A DNA stretch of 25,654 nt from JAYPHU01 sp038127535 (lineage in GTDB: Bacteria > Pseudomonadota > Alphaproteobacteria > Rhodospirillales > UBA2165). Of the stretch, positions 6,963 through 15,409 are shown in pieces (position 1 is the stretch's first letter; each line of letters opens with the position of its first letter). The translations under genes were made by a program, and so were the position numbers. The notes beneath the pieces are model-generated. The model did not search any database. It was not told where the DNA came from and saw only the letters and a list, made by a program, of their open reading frames with translations. Location: the NCBI GenBank assembly GCA_038127535.1, contig JAYPHU010000037.1, positions 1 through 25,654 of the forward strand, given 5' to 3'.

Positions 6963-8222
6963 TTATGCCGCCAATCTATCTCGGATACTGTCGTAGCTTT
7001 CCAGCGGGCCGATTGGACCGAGCGCCGCGACCGTGGGCGTCGACGTGAAAATCCGCTTGGCGACGTTCTTCACGACCGTCTCATCCACTTCGTCGATTTT
7101 GGTGATCACTTCCTCGGTCGGGATCGCCCGGCCGAACACCTGGAGTTGCCGGGCCAGGGTTTCTGCCCGGGCGGAGGAGCTTTCCAGCGCCATGAGGGTC
7201 GAGGCTTTCAGTTGTGCACGTGCGCGGACCACTTCTTCTTCGGTAAGTGTTTGACCGAGTGCCAAGATTTCATCGCAGACGACGGGTACCAGCTCGGTCA
7301 TTTCCTGTTCGCCGGTGCCCGCGTAGACGCCGAACAGGCCGCCGTCTTCATAGTTGTTGGCGAAGGTATAAACGCTGTAGGCGAGCCCTCGATTCTCCCG
7401 CACCTCCTGGAACAGCCGGGACGACATGCCGCCGCCCAGGATCGTCGACATGACGGCCAGCGCATAATAGTCCGCATCGGCGAATGACAATCCGTCGAAC
7501 CCCAACAGCACATGCGCCTGTTCCAGACTTCTGTTCTCCCGATATTCGCCGCCGGCATAGGCCGTGACGTCGGTCGCGGGAAATGATGAGTCGGCGAGGC
7601 CCGTAAAGGTGTTCCCGGCAAGACCGCAAAACGTCTCGTGATCGATATTGCCGGCCGCGGCGACGACGATTCGGGGCGGCGTATACTGACTGCTCATATA
7701 GTCCAGGATCGTGTCTCGGTTCATTTGGTTGATCAGGGACGCCAAGCCCAGCACCGGGCGGCCCATGGCCTGATCGGGAAAGGCCGCAGCCTGAAAATGA
7801 TCGAAAATAATGTCGTCGGGCGTATCGTTGGCCTGATGAATTTCTTGAATAATGACGGCCCGTTCCCGGTCCAGTTCTACCGGGTCCATGACCGAATTCT
7901 GTAGGATATCGGCAATGATATCGACCGCCAGGGGCGCGTCTTCCTTCAGGACCTTGGCGAAGTAGGCGGTGTTTTCGCGGGACGTGTAGGCGTTCACTTG
8001 ACCGCCCACCGCTTCAATTTCCTCGACAATGGCGCGGGCCGTCCGGCGCTGTGTCCCCTTGAAGGCCATATGTTCGAGAAGATGGGATATACCATTGAGT
8101 TCCGCCGTTTCGTGGCGGGTGCCGACAGCGACCCAAGCGCCCAGGGTCACCGTTTCAACCGTCTCCATCCTGTCCGTGGCGATCCTCAGGCCGTTATCCA
8201 GGCTGCTGACTTGGACGGTCAT
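6963..8222 (-). CDS. M16 family zinc peptidase (processing-peptidase-like)
   Basis: This 419-residue protein has the inverted zinc motif HLLEH (H47, E50, H51), with the distal zinc ligand at E127 in VIIQEI, 76 residues later as in M16B enzymes. The second half is a duplicated, motif-free M16 domain containing a glycine-rich GGGMSSRLFQEVRE loop (about 265-278). The closest well-known relatives are bacterial homologues of the mitochondrial processing peptidase beta subunit. Its natural substrate is not predictable here. No signal peptide is seen. The ATG at 8222 overlaps the thrC stop by four bases (ATGA), and the thrC-M16 pairing is typical of alphaproteobacteria. It is the last gene of the minus-strand operon. 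Confidence 0.93.
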   Translation of the reverse strand: MTVQVSSLDNGLRIATDRMETVETVTLGAWVAVGTRHETAELNGISHLLEHMAFKGTQRRTARAIVEEIEAVGGQVNAYTSRENTAYFAKVLKEDAPLAVDIIADILQNSVMDPVELDRERAVIIQEIHQANDTPDDIIFDHFQAAAFPDQAMGRPVLGLASLINQMNRDTILDYMSSQYTPPRIVVAAAGNIDHETFCGLAGNTFTGLADSSFPATDVTAYAGGEYRENRSLEQAHVLLGFDGLSFADADYYALAVMSTILGGGMSSRLFQEVRENRGLAYSVYTFANNYEDGGLFGVYAGTGEQEMTELVPVVCDEILALGQTLTEEEVVRARAQLKASTLMALESSSARAETLARQLQVFGRAIPTEEVITKIDEVDETVVKNVAKRIFTSTPTVAALGPIGPLESYDSIRDRLAA

Positions 8223-9625
8223 GCACCGCTCCGGACGGCGAGGGCGCCGGCGATGTGATCTCGAACCGTGTCGAAATCGTTGGCCAGCACCGTGAACTTT
8301 TCCCGTCGGTCGAACAGATCAGACAGCCGGTCCGGCAAGGCCGGATGAATGCCGGTCGCTTCTTCGACAGCCGCCGGGAACTTTGCCGGATGCGCCGTCG
8401 CCAGACTAACGATGGAAGTGTCCGCGGAAACGGAGCTCGCCTTGGCGGCCATCACCCCGATTACCGAGTGGGGATCGACCAATTCGCCGGTGTCCCGGTA
8501 AACCTCGCCGATAGCGTCCTTGGTGGCATTGTCGCCGAGTCTGTGCCCTTCGAACTTTCTGCGCATGGCTTTCCAGCGGGCGTCGCCGAAGCGGACCGTG
8601 CCGTTGCGCCGGAAACGAGCCAGAACCCGACCGACGGTTTCGCCTTTGCGGCCGTAATGTTCGAACAACAGACGTTCGAAATTGCTGGAGATCTGAATAT
8701 CCATGCTGGGGCTGAGGGTGGGCATTACTTCCGCCGTTTCCATCACCCCGCTGTTGAAATAGCGGGTGAGAATATCATTGGCGTTGGAGCCGACGACGAA
8801 GCGCTCGATCGGCAGGCCCATCCGGCTGGCGGCATAACCTGCGTACACATTGCCGAAGTTTCCCGTCGGCACGGCGTAGGCCAGTTTCCGGTCCGGTGCG
8901 CCGAGCGCTAGGGCGGTCGAGAAGTAATAGACGATCTGAGACATGATCCGCGCCCAGTTGATGGAGTTCACCGCCGACAATTGGTGTTCGTCGCGGAATG
9001 CCTCGTCGGCGAACAAAGCCTTTACCATGTCCTGACAATCGTCGAACGTGCCTTCGAGGGCGATATTGTGGACGTTGGCCGCATCCACCGTGGTCATCTG
9101 CCGGCGCTGCACATCGGAGACCCGTCCGTTCGGATGGAGAATGAATATCTCCACCGCGTCCCTATTTTTACAGGCTTCAATCGCCGCCGATCCCGTATCG
9201 CCGGAAGTCGCGCCGACGATGGTTACCCGCTCGCCGCGCTTCTTTAGGACATGATCAAACAGCCGGCCCACCAGTTGCAACGGGTAGTCCTTAAACGCCA
9301 GGGTTGGGCCGTGGAACAACTCGACGAGCCAAAGGTTTGAATCCAACTGTTTCAACGGCGCACGGGCCGGGTGATCGAACGACGCATAGCTCTCCGCCAC
9401 CATCTGCGCGAAATCGGCTTCGGAGATTTGTCCGCCGAGGAACGGCAGCATGACGCGGACGGCGATGTCTTCGTAGGAGACCCCCCGCAGCGCTTTGATT
9501 TCCGTGCGGGAGAGCTTCGGCCAGGTTTCCGGCACGTAAAGGCCGCCGTCCCGGGCCAGGCCGGTCAGCAGCACGTCATCAAAAGAAAGCACCGGCGCTT
9601 GGCCTCGGGTGCTGAGATAGTTCAT
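8219..9625 (-). CDS. thrC: Threonine synthase
   Basis: This 468-residue enzyme converts O-phosphohomoserine to threonine in the cytoplasm using PLP. The PLP lysine is K112 in HGPTLAFKDYPLQL. The phosphate-binding loop GATSGDTGSAA follows at about 138-148, and the N-terminus MNYLSTRG is the standard threonine synthase opening. Length and sequence fit the longer, fungal/proteobacterial type of ThrC. The ATG at 9625 lies 64 bases after the M32 peptidase stop. The last four bases overlap the M16 peptidase start, indicating coupled translation. No threonine-type attenuator is apparent upstream. Confidence 0.96.
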   Translation of the reverse strand: MNYLSTRGQAPVLSFDDVLLTGLARDGGLYVPETWPKLSRTEIKALRGVSYEDIAVRVMLPFLGGQISEADFAQMVAESYASFDHPARAPLKQLDSNLWLVELFHGPTLAFKDYPLQLVGRLFDHVLKKRGERVTIVGATSGDTGSAAIEACKNRDAVEIFILHPNGRVSDVQRRQMTTVDAANVHNIALEGTFDDCQDMVKALFADEAFRDEHQLSAVNSINWARIMSQIVYYFSTALALGAPDRKLAYAVPTGNFGNVYAGYAASRMGLPIERFVVGSNANDILTRYFNSGVMETAEVMPTLSPSMDIQISSNFERLLFEHYGRKGETVGRVLARFRRNGTVRFGDARWKAMRRKFEGHRLGDNATKDAIGEVYRDTGELVDPHSVIGVMAAKASSVSADTSIVSLATAHPAKFPAAVEEATGIHPALPDRLSDLFDRREKFTVLANDFDTVRDHIAGALAVRSGA

Positions 9626-9689
9626 CGGCGGGCCTCATTCGCGAAGGGCCGTACCCTATCGGTCCCCGCCATCGCCTTCAAGCGGGGCG

Positions 9690-11177
9690 TCACGCCAAAT
9701 ACCGGCGTTCCAGATGGGTGAGGAAAATGCTGGCGTCCAGGTCCTTGCCGGTGGCCCGGCGGATCAGCTCCGGAGCCTCCAACAGCGAGCCCCGGCCATG
9801 TACGTTCTCGCCCAGCCAGGCATAGAGCGGTTTGAAATCACCGCGGCCGATACCCGGCAATATATCGCCGTCTGACTCCGTCGCCGCGGCAAAGAATTGC
9901 GCCGCAGTCAGTGCGCCGAACGTGTAGCTCGGGAAGTAACCGAACGCGCCGTCGAACCAGTGGATGTCCTGCAGACAGCCGTCTTGATCATCGGGGGGTG
10001 TCAGTCCCAGCAACTCTTGCATGCCCTCGTTCCACGCGCCGGGCAGATCGTCCAGCGGCAGATCGCCGGACAGCAGTGCCTGCTCCAGCCGGTAGCGCAG
10101 AATGACGTGCATCGGGTAGGTGACTTCATCGGCATCGACCCGGATTAGCCCCGGCTCGACACGGGTGTAGACGCGGTACAAATTTTCCGGCGACCATTCG
10201 GGTCCGGAGCGGCCAAAGGCCTCCTGCATCAGGGGGCTGGCGAACGTCAGAAATTCCAGCGATCGGCAGGCCTGCATCTCTATCAGCAGGGATTGGCTTT
10301 CGTGGATGTCCATGCCGCGGGCTTCGCCGACCGGCTGCAACCGCCAGTCTTTGGGCAGGCCTTTTTCGTAGAGCGCATGACCGGTTTCGTGCAGCACGCC
10401 CATCAGCCCGCTCATGAACTCGGACTCGTCATAGCGGGTGGTGATGCGCAGGTCGTCCGGCGTGCCGCCGGAAAAAGGATGCAGGCTTTCATCCAGCCGG
10501 CCCATGTCGAAATCGAAGCCAATCACCGCCATGAGTTTCTTGCCAAGCGCCCGCTGGGCCTCGATGGGGAAGGGGCCTTCCGGCTCAATTGCCGAATCGC
10601 CACTGCTTTGCGCATCCAAAATCCGTCGCAACTGTCCCGGCAGTTCCTCGGCCAGCCGGTCAAACAGCGGCTCGACGATCTCTTTTCTCAGGCCCGGCGT
10701 GTATTGATCCAGAAGCGCGTCATAGGGATCACAGTCCAAGACTTCGCCAAAGGCTTGTGCCGACTCCCGTACCAGATTGAGCAGGGTTTGAAGCTCGTTT
10801 TTGACCAGGGAGAAGTCGCCCTTGGGCCGGGCGTCGCGCCATTTTCTCTCGCAGGCGCTGGAGGCTTTGGCGCGCGCTTCGACGAGGTCGGCGTTGAGGG
10901 CGGTTTGACGGAGCCAGCGGCGGCGCATCTCTCGCATATTGGCTTGCTGCCAGTCGGTCAGATCGTTGCGGCTTTCGGCCTCACCCAGAAGGTCCGCAAT
11001 TTCCGGATCGGTGATCAATCCGTGGCGAACAGATTGAAGTGCGGCGATCTGTTCAGCGCGGGACGCGGCGCTGCTGGGCGGCATCATCACCGCTGAATCC
11101 CAATGAAGAAAACCTTCCGCGTCGCCGAGGGCGGCCAGACGGCCGAATATCCGTTCCAGTTGCTGGTAGGCTGTCAT
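9690..11177 (-). CDS. M32 family (Taq-type) metallocarboxypeptidase
   Basis: This 495-residue cytoplasmic zinc carboxypeptidase has the M32 signature HETGH (H263, E264, H267), with a third ligand E293 in the DIHESQS motif. The late DDLPGAWNEGMQELLG and the DIHWFDGAFGYFPSYTFG block (about 405-420), diagnostic of M32, are also present. It would trim C-terminal residues from peptides. ATG at 11177 is 12 bases after the ctaB stop, so it belongs to the same minus-strand transcript. It has no evident link with oxidase assembly, and the arrangement may be simple operon packing. Confidence 0.95.
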   Translation of the reverse strand: MTAYQQLERIFGRLAALGDAEGFLHWDSAVMMPPSSAASRAEQIAALQSVRHGLITDPEIADLLGEAESRNDLTDWQQANMREMRRRWLRQTALNADLVEARAKASSACERKWRDARPKGDFSLVKNELQTLLNLVRESAQAFGEVLDCDPYDALLDQYTPGLRKEIVEPLFDRLAEELPGQLRRILDAQSSGDSAIEPEGPFPIEAQRALGKKLMAVIGFDFDMGRLDESLHPFSGGTPDDLRITTRYDESEFMSGLMGVLHETGHALYEKGLPKDWRLQPVGEARGMDIHESQSLLIEMQACRSLEFLTFASPLMQEAFGRSGPEWSPENLYRVYTRVEPGLIRVDADEVTYPMHVILRYRLEQALLSGDLPLDDLPGAWNEGMQELLGLTPPDDQDGCLQDIHWFDGAFGYFPSYTFGALTAAQFFAAATESDGDILPGIGRGDFKPLYAWLGENVHGRGSLLEAPELIRRATGKDLDASIFLTHLERRYLA

Positions 11178-11189
11178 GTCAGGGATCGC

Positions 11190-12134
11190 TTAAAGGGTCG
11201 GGATGCGGCCGACCAGGAATGTATGGTCCGCCAGCAGCGCCACGAACACGAAAAACAGATAGGCGATGGAATAGCGGAACATGGCGCGCGGCGCGTCGAA
11301 CCCGTCCGCCTTGTAGACGACGAGCGCATGCCAGATGAACCAGCCGCTTAAAGCTGCGATCACGACACCGCCGACCGGGGTAATCATCCCGATGAAAACT
11401 GGCGCGATGGTGATCGGGAATAAAAGCACGGTGTAGATCACCATCTGCTTTTTCGTTTCGGTAACGCCGGAGACCACAGGCATCATCGGCACGCCAGCTT
11501 TCTCGTAGTCGCCGGAGCGATAGAGCGACAACGCCCAAAAGTGCGGCGGCGTCCACATGAAGATGATGGAGAAAAGAAGAAGCGAGCCAGCAGAGATGTC
11601 TCCGGTCACAGCCGCCCAGCCGATCATCGGCGGAAGTGCACCCGATGCGCCACCGATCACAATGTTCTGCGGCGTACGGCGTTTCAGCCAGATCGTGTAA
11701 ATGAAAACATAGAAAGCGATAGTGACAGCAAGCAGCACCGCCGCCATTTCGTTGACGTAAGCGGCCATCGCGGCGATGGAGGCGATCGATAGAACGATCC
11801 CCAGCCAGAGCGCACGGCTCGGGCGCAGGCGGCCGGCCGGCAGAGGGCGTTCCCGGGTCCGCTCCATTATCTGGTCGATGTCCCGGTCGTACCACATATT
11901 AATGGCCCCCGACGCGCCGGCGCCCACGGCAATGGCTATCACGGCGATGATCGCGGTCATCATGTCGATGGGGCCGGGCGCCAAGAGCATGCCGGCGAAT
12001 CCGGTGAACAGCACCAACGACATCACCCTGGGCTTTAATAGAAGGGCATAGTCAACGATCGGCGCCCGGGGCTCCGCCTCGGGTGCTGTTGCCGATGCTG
12101 CCTGATCATCAATGGGAGAGACGTGCTGGTTCAT
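11190..12134 (-). CDS. ctaB: Protoheme IX farnesyltransferase (heme O synthase)
   Basis: This 314-residue UbiA-family membrane enzyme farnesylates heme B to heme O, the precursor of heme A for the aa3 oxidase encoded nearby. The first prenyl-diphosphate motif is in NMWYDRDIDQIMERTRERP, and the second conserved polar loop is in FWALSLYRSGDYEKAGVPMMP. About nine hydrophobic segments are visible. I prefer the ATG at 12134 (MNQHVS) because GGTAAG sits just upstream and this places the conserved DYALLLKPRVMSL at the usual distance. An in-frame ATG at 12173 would add 13 residues. In many alphaproteobacteria ctaB lies between coxA and ctaG; here it is in the divergent operon. Confidence 0.95.
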   Translation of the reverse strand: MNQHVSPIDDQAASATAPEAEPRAPIVDYALLLKPRVMSLVLFTGFAGMLLAPGPIDMMTAIIAVIAIAVGAGASGAINMWYDRDIDQIMERTRERPLPAGRLRPSRALWLGIVLSIASIAAMAAYVNEMAAVLLAVTIAFYVFIYTIWLKRRTPQNIVIGGASGALPPMIGWAAVTGDISAGSLLLFSIIFMWTPPHFWALSLYRSGDYEKAGVPMMPVVSGVTETKKQMVIYTVLLFPITIAPVFIGMITPVGGVVIAALSGWFIWHALVVYKADGFDAPRAMFRYSIAYLFFVFVALLADHTFLVGRIPTL

Positions 12135-12232
12135 TCGCTTACCAATAGCTGCCAACGGACCCGTTAATGCCATAGATTCCGGTCACAATAAATAGGGCTC
12201 TTGACATATATGCACTGTGAAAATCGAATAAC

Positions 12233-13591
12233 TCAGGCGCGCGGCTTCAATAACGCCCTGAGCGCCAGCACGATAAACAGTAGCCCACCCAACACCGCCA
12301 AGGCGCCGCCCAGGTCCCGAAGCCCGGCGGCGGCCACGGCCGCGCCGCTGTCCAGAGCGATGCCGGAGCCGGTGGATTTTCGTGCCTCGCCCATGTCACC
12401 GGCGGCAAACATGCCTAGCACAAACAAGAGTTGGCCGACGGCGTAGAGATAAATCTGCGCCGACACCCAGCGTTGGCGGGTGAACTGCCGGCCCAGCAGC
12501 GGCAGGAACCAGCTATAGAACAATCCCATCAGCGCCAAATTCAGCCCACCGATGACGCCGTGATAGTGGGCAGGGGTCCTGGTGTCCGCGCCGTCCACGA
12601 ACAGGCCCAGGAATGCGCCCACACCAAACAGGAACACGGCGGTCAGGAAGCCCGCCGCGGCCGGATCGCCCCAATTGAGCGCGCCGCGCCGCCGCCAAAT
12701 GGCCCCCAGTGCGGCGGCGATGATCAGCGCGACCGGCAGGCCCAACGCGTACTGTAAGTCGGTGAAGACGGGGAAGTAGGTGGCGCCTGTCGCCGGATAA
12801 ATCCCCATCATGGCCAGACCCGCAGCGCCGCAGAGCAATAATAGCCCGCCGATCCATTTCATGCAGCTCACGCCGGTCATATTCGCCTCGAACGCCCGGC
12901 GGTAGAGAATGCTGATGGAAATCAAGACCAGCCCGGCGTTCACATACTGCAGGATATGCCCGCTACCCCAAACGAGCCGATGGTTAAAGTCGAAGGACAA
13001 AGACTGTCCCGACAGTTGGATCCAGGCCAGCAGTCCCGCCAACACAGCCGCTGCATACAATAAGCCGGTTGCAATCAGTGCCGGCACTTCAACAATATCT
13101 GTCGCTGTGACCCGGGCCAGCCCGGACAGCATCCGCAGCGCCGACAGCAGGAACCCGAGGGCCATCAAACCGACACCCGCATAGAAAAACGGATCGATGA
13201 TCATCGGGAGATAATCGTTGAGGGTCGCCTCGCCCCGGTCCAGGAAGGCGGCGATCAGAATGAACACCGTGCCCGTCGCGGCGGCGATGAAACCTGTCCG
13301 GTCCGCCAGCTCGGAGCCCCGCCGGCGTCTACCGTGGTCGATCGGCATCATGGCCACATTCAGGGCGGCGAACATGGCCAGAAACCAGACGGCGAACGAG
13401 GTGACCACATGAACCACCAAACCATTGGGCCCGAACTCGTGGACCCAGGCGTGCGCCGGGTCGCGCAGCACGGTCTTGGACAGCAGAAACGGTATGATCG
13501 TCAGCCCGGCAACGGCCAGGGCCAGAACCGCCAGCAGACACCAGCGGCGCAACTGCCGGGCGTCCGCGCCGTCGGGCATCGTGTCGATCAT
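12233..13591 (-). CDS. Heme-copper oxidase subunit I-like protein lacking the CuB histidine pair
   Basis: This 452-residue protein has about twelve membrane helices and resembles a divergent (B- or C-type) oxidase subunit I. Candidate heme ligands are kept: H61 in a helix II-like segment, and H342 and H344 in PAHYHGVIGG, matching the H-x-H of helix X. H212 and Y216 in GSGHILQY match the H-x3-Y of helix VI. However, there is no histidine at all between residues 213 and 341, so the helix VII HH pair that completes CuB is absent; at about that distance lies LAMMGIYP. A catalytic O2 reductase is therefore unlikely. It might bind heme for assembly, sensing or electron transfer. The ATG at 13591 is one base after the DUF420 stop (TAGGATG); an in-frame TTG lies at 13609. 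Confidence 0.75.
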   Translation of the reverse strand: MIDTMPDGADARQLRRWCLLAVLALAVAGLTIIPFLLSKTVLRDPAHAWVHEFGPNGLVVHVVTSFAVWFLAMFAALNVAMMPIDHGRRRRGSELADRTGFIAAATGTVFILIAAFLDRGEATLNDYLPMIIDPFFYAGVGLMALGFLLSALRMLSGLARVTATDIVEVPALIATGLLYAAAVLAGLLAWIQLSGQSLSFDFNHRLVWGSGHILQYVNAGLVLISISILYRRAFEANMTGVSCMKWIGGLLLLCGAAGLAMMGIYPATGATYFPVFTDLQYALGLPVALIIAAALGAIWRRRGALNWGDPAAAGFLTAVFLFGVGAFLGLFVDGADTRTPAHYHGVIGGLNLALMGLFYSWFLPLLGRQFTRQRWVSAQIYLYAVGQLLFVLGMFAAGDMGEARKSTGSGIALDSGAAVAAAGLRDLGGALAVLGGLLFIVLALRALLKPRA

Positions 13592-13592
13592 C

Positions 13593-14033
13593 CTATTGAA
13601 GGCCTGCAACCTCTGGCGGATAGACTTGATAGAGCATCAGATAGACCACGATACCGGTCACGGAAACATACATCCAAGCGGGCCAGGCCCAGCGGGCGAC
13701 TTTCCGGTGCAGATCGAACGTGCCCCGGAGGGCGCGGTATAGGGTCAGCGCCACCAAAGGCACAATGCACACTGATAGGATGACATGGCTGATGAGCAAA
13801 GCGTAATAGATCGGCCGGATCACGCCTTCGCCCCGGAATTCGAAGACCGGTGCGTGAAATCTGAGCGTGATATAACTGACGAGGAAAAGAGCCGATACAG
13901 AGGCCGCGGCAATCATGGCTTTGCGGTGTTTATCCTTTTCGCCCCGGCGAATCAGCACGTATCCCAGCATCAGAAAGCAGGCGGCGATGCCGTTCAGGAC
14001 CGCGTTCACATGGGGAAGGGCGGAGGCGTCCAT
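13593..14033 (-). CDS. DUF420 (CtaM/YozB-like) membrane protein
   Basis: This 146-residue protein has four hydrophobic helices and reads as DUF420: ALPHVNAVLNGIAA at the N-terminus, KHRKAMIAA after helix I, FHAPVFEF and PIYYALLISHVILS in the middle, and LHRKVARWAWPAWMYVSVTG near the C-terminus. Histidines in the second to fourth segments are typical of the family. DUF420 members such as CtaM in firmicutes are needed to make heme-A-containing oxidases functional, so a maturation role is likely. I chose the ATG at 14033 because it gives the canonical MDASALPHVNA start. A longer frame to 14168 would overlap the small upstream gene. Confidence 0.85.
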   Translation of the reverse strand: MDASALPHVNAVLNGIAACFLMLGYVLIRRGEKDKHRKAMIAAASVSALFLVSYITLRFHAPVFEFRGEGVIRPIYYALLISHVILSVCIVPLVALTLYRALRGTFDLHRKVARWAWPAWMYVSVTGIVVYLMLYQVYPPEVAGLQ

Positions 14034-14044
14034 GTTCTGCGCGC

Positions 14045-14152
14045 CTAACCGCTGCCGACTTTCCACAGGATGGCGAAATACATAAAGATCGTCGCGCCGG
14101 CCAGGACCAGCATGAAAATCAGGTTTTTCTTCTTGAGTTTCATCATTTCCAT
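14045..14152 (-). CDS. 35-residue single-span membrane peptide, possible oxidase assembly factor
   Basis: A short frame beginning MEMMKLKKKN and ending WKVGSG has a lysine-rich N-terminus and one hydrophobic span (about residues 11-30). It lies first in the minus-strand run, 11 bases before the DUF420 gene and divergent from coxB. Other proteobacteria carry comparable tiny one-span proteins in cytochrome oxidase operons (annotated as small assembly proteins), so that role is inferred from position and shape alone. The start could be ATG at 14152, or one of the next two ATGs. Charge pattern and frame intactness favour a real gene. Confidence 0.6.
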   Translation of the reverse strand: MEMMKLKKKNLIFMLVLAGATIFMYFAILWKVGSG

Positions 14153-14527
14153 CGGATTTGGGGCGCAAAATTACCGGCCGACCGCTTCATTCAGCGCTTT
14201 CACTTCGGCGGGGGTTTAACATTCACGGGCGCGTTCGGCAACTGTTGTTGTAAACGGAGGATCCCGGTCCCGCTTTAGAGAGCGAAAACTACGCATTAAC
14301 CCTTGGAGAATAACGGAAAAAGTCCCTCGGAATTGGCGGCGGGTGGGTTTACGCCCTAGAAAAGATCAGGTATAGGATCCTCGCTTGATCCAAGTCATGG
14401 CCGGCGCCGATTTTTCGGGTGAACATTTGAGAAATTATAGCAAGGCGTGGTGCAAGTCCTGCTTAGTGTTTAGCAATCGAACCGTCCGGGGATTCGGGCG
14501 TTTCGGTGGCAAGGGGAAAAGGTACAG
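14153..14527. other. Divergent promoter region between oxidase operons
   Basis: These 375 bases separate the minus-strand assembly operon from coxB. I see no credible gene; a long minus-strand frame running through here is antisense to coxB. The region is more AT-rich than the flanking genes, with tracts such as AACATTTGAGAAATTATAG near 14422-14440 that could contain a -10 element. An FNR/FixK-like palindrome lies at 14385. The coxB ribosome-binding site is the GGGGAAAAGG just before 14528. Confidence 0.5.
14385..14398. promoter_or_regulatory. Candidate FNR/FixK-type (CRP-family) site
   Basis: The 14 bases TTGATCCAAGTCAT match the FNR/FixK consensus TTGA-N6-TCAA at seven of eight symmetric positions; only the final base differs. 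It sits 130 bases before the coxB ATG and about 230 bases from the divergent assembly operon. Oxygen-responsive control of terminal oxidase genes by this family is well known, but one imperfect site in a 375-base region may be chance. Confidence 0.35.
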
Positions 14528-15376
14528 ATGAGTAAATTTCGTTGGGTAATTTCGAGCACGGTTTTTGCTCTGGTGGTAATTGCTGCCGGCGCGGCTATGG
14601 CTCAAATCGGGCCACAGCCTTGGCAATTGGATTTCCGTCCGGCGGCCACCCCGGTCCAGGAACAAATTCACAGTTTCCATAATCTGCTGTTGGTGATTGA
14701 GACGGTGATTGTCCTCTTCGTGCTGGCCTTGATGCTGTACATCTGCATCAAGTTCAACGCCAAAGCCAATCCCGTGCCATCGAAGACCACCCACCACACG
14801 CTGCTCGAAGTCGCGTGGACCGTGGTGCCGATCATCATCCTGGTCTGGATTGCCGTTCCCTCGATGAAATTGTTGTTCTTCATGGATAAGGCTCACGACT
14901 ATGACATGACCTTGAAAGTGTCGGGTCAGCAATGGGCTTGGTCTTACGAGTACCCCGACGAGGGCGGCCTGCAATTTGACAGCAACATTATCCAAGAAGA
15001 AGACCTCAAGCCCGGTATGATCCGGCTGCTGGAAGTCGATAACCGCGTCGTCGTCCCGGCGGATACCACGATCCGGGTCCTGCTCACCGCGACGGACGTT
15101 CTGCACAACTGGGCCATCCCCGCTTTCGGTGTGCGTATTGATACCGTGCCTGGCCGGACCAACGAGACCTGGTTCCGGGTGCCGTCGTCTAAAATCGGTA
15201 CTTATCGCGGCCAATGTTCCGAACTGTGCGGCGTTGGACACGGCTATATGCCGATTGTGATCAATGTCGTCTCCAAGGAAGACTACAAGCAATGGGTGGT
15301 CAAAGCGAAAGAAGAGTTCGCTCAAAACAAACGGCAGCCGGCCGCGGTTGCAAACAAATCTCAGGCCATCCAATAG
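14528..15376 (+). CDS. coxB: Cytochrome c oxidase subunit II
   Basis: This 282-residue aa3-type subunit II has a signal peptide (cleavage likely after AMA, residue 25) and two membrane helices (about 48-75 and 92-117). The periplasmic cupredoxin domain holds the dinuclear CuA site: H193 (VLHNW), C230, E232, C234, H238 and M241 in the block RGQCSELCGVGHGYM. The aromatic electron-entry patch QQWAWSYEYP (about 134-143) is present. No cytochrome c domain is fused, so an external cytochrome c is the donor. A GGGGAAAAGG ribosome-binding site supports the ATG at 14528. coxA follows after 33 bases. Confidence 0.97.
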   Translation: MSKFRWVISSTVFALVVIAAGAAMAQIGPQPWQLDFRPAATPVQEQIHSFHNLLLVIETVIVLFVLALMLYICIKFNAKANPVPSKTTHHTLLEVAWTVVPIIILVWIAVPSMKLLFFMDKAHDYDMTLKVSGQQWAWSYEYPDEGGLQFDSNIIQEEDLKPGMIRLLEVDNRVVVPADTTIRVLLTATDVLHNWAIPAFGVRIDTVPGRTNETWFRVPSSKIGTYRGQCSELCGVGHGYMPIVINVVSKEDYKQWVVKAKEEFAQNKRQPAAVANKSQAIQ

Positions 15377-15409
15377 CGGCGCTGAAAGAGTAATTTTAGA
15401 GGAATAGCC

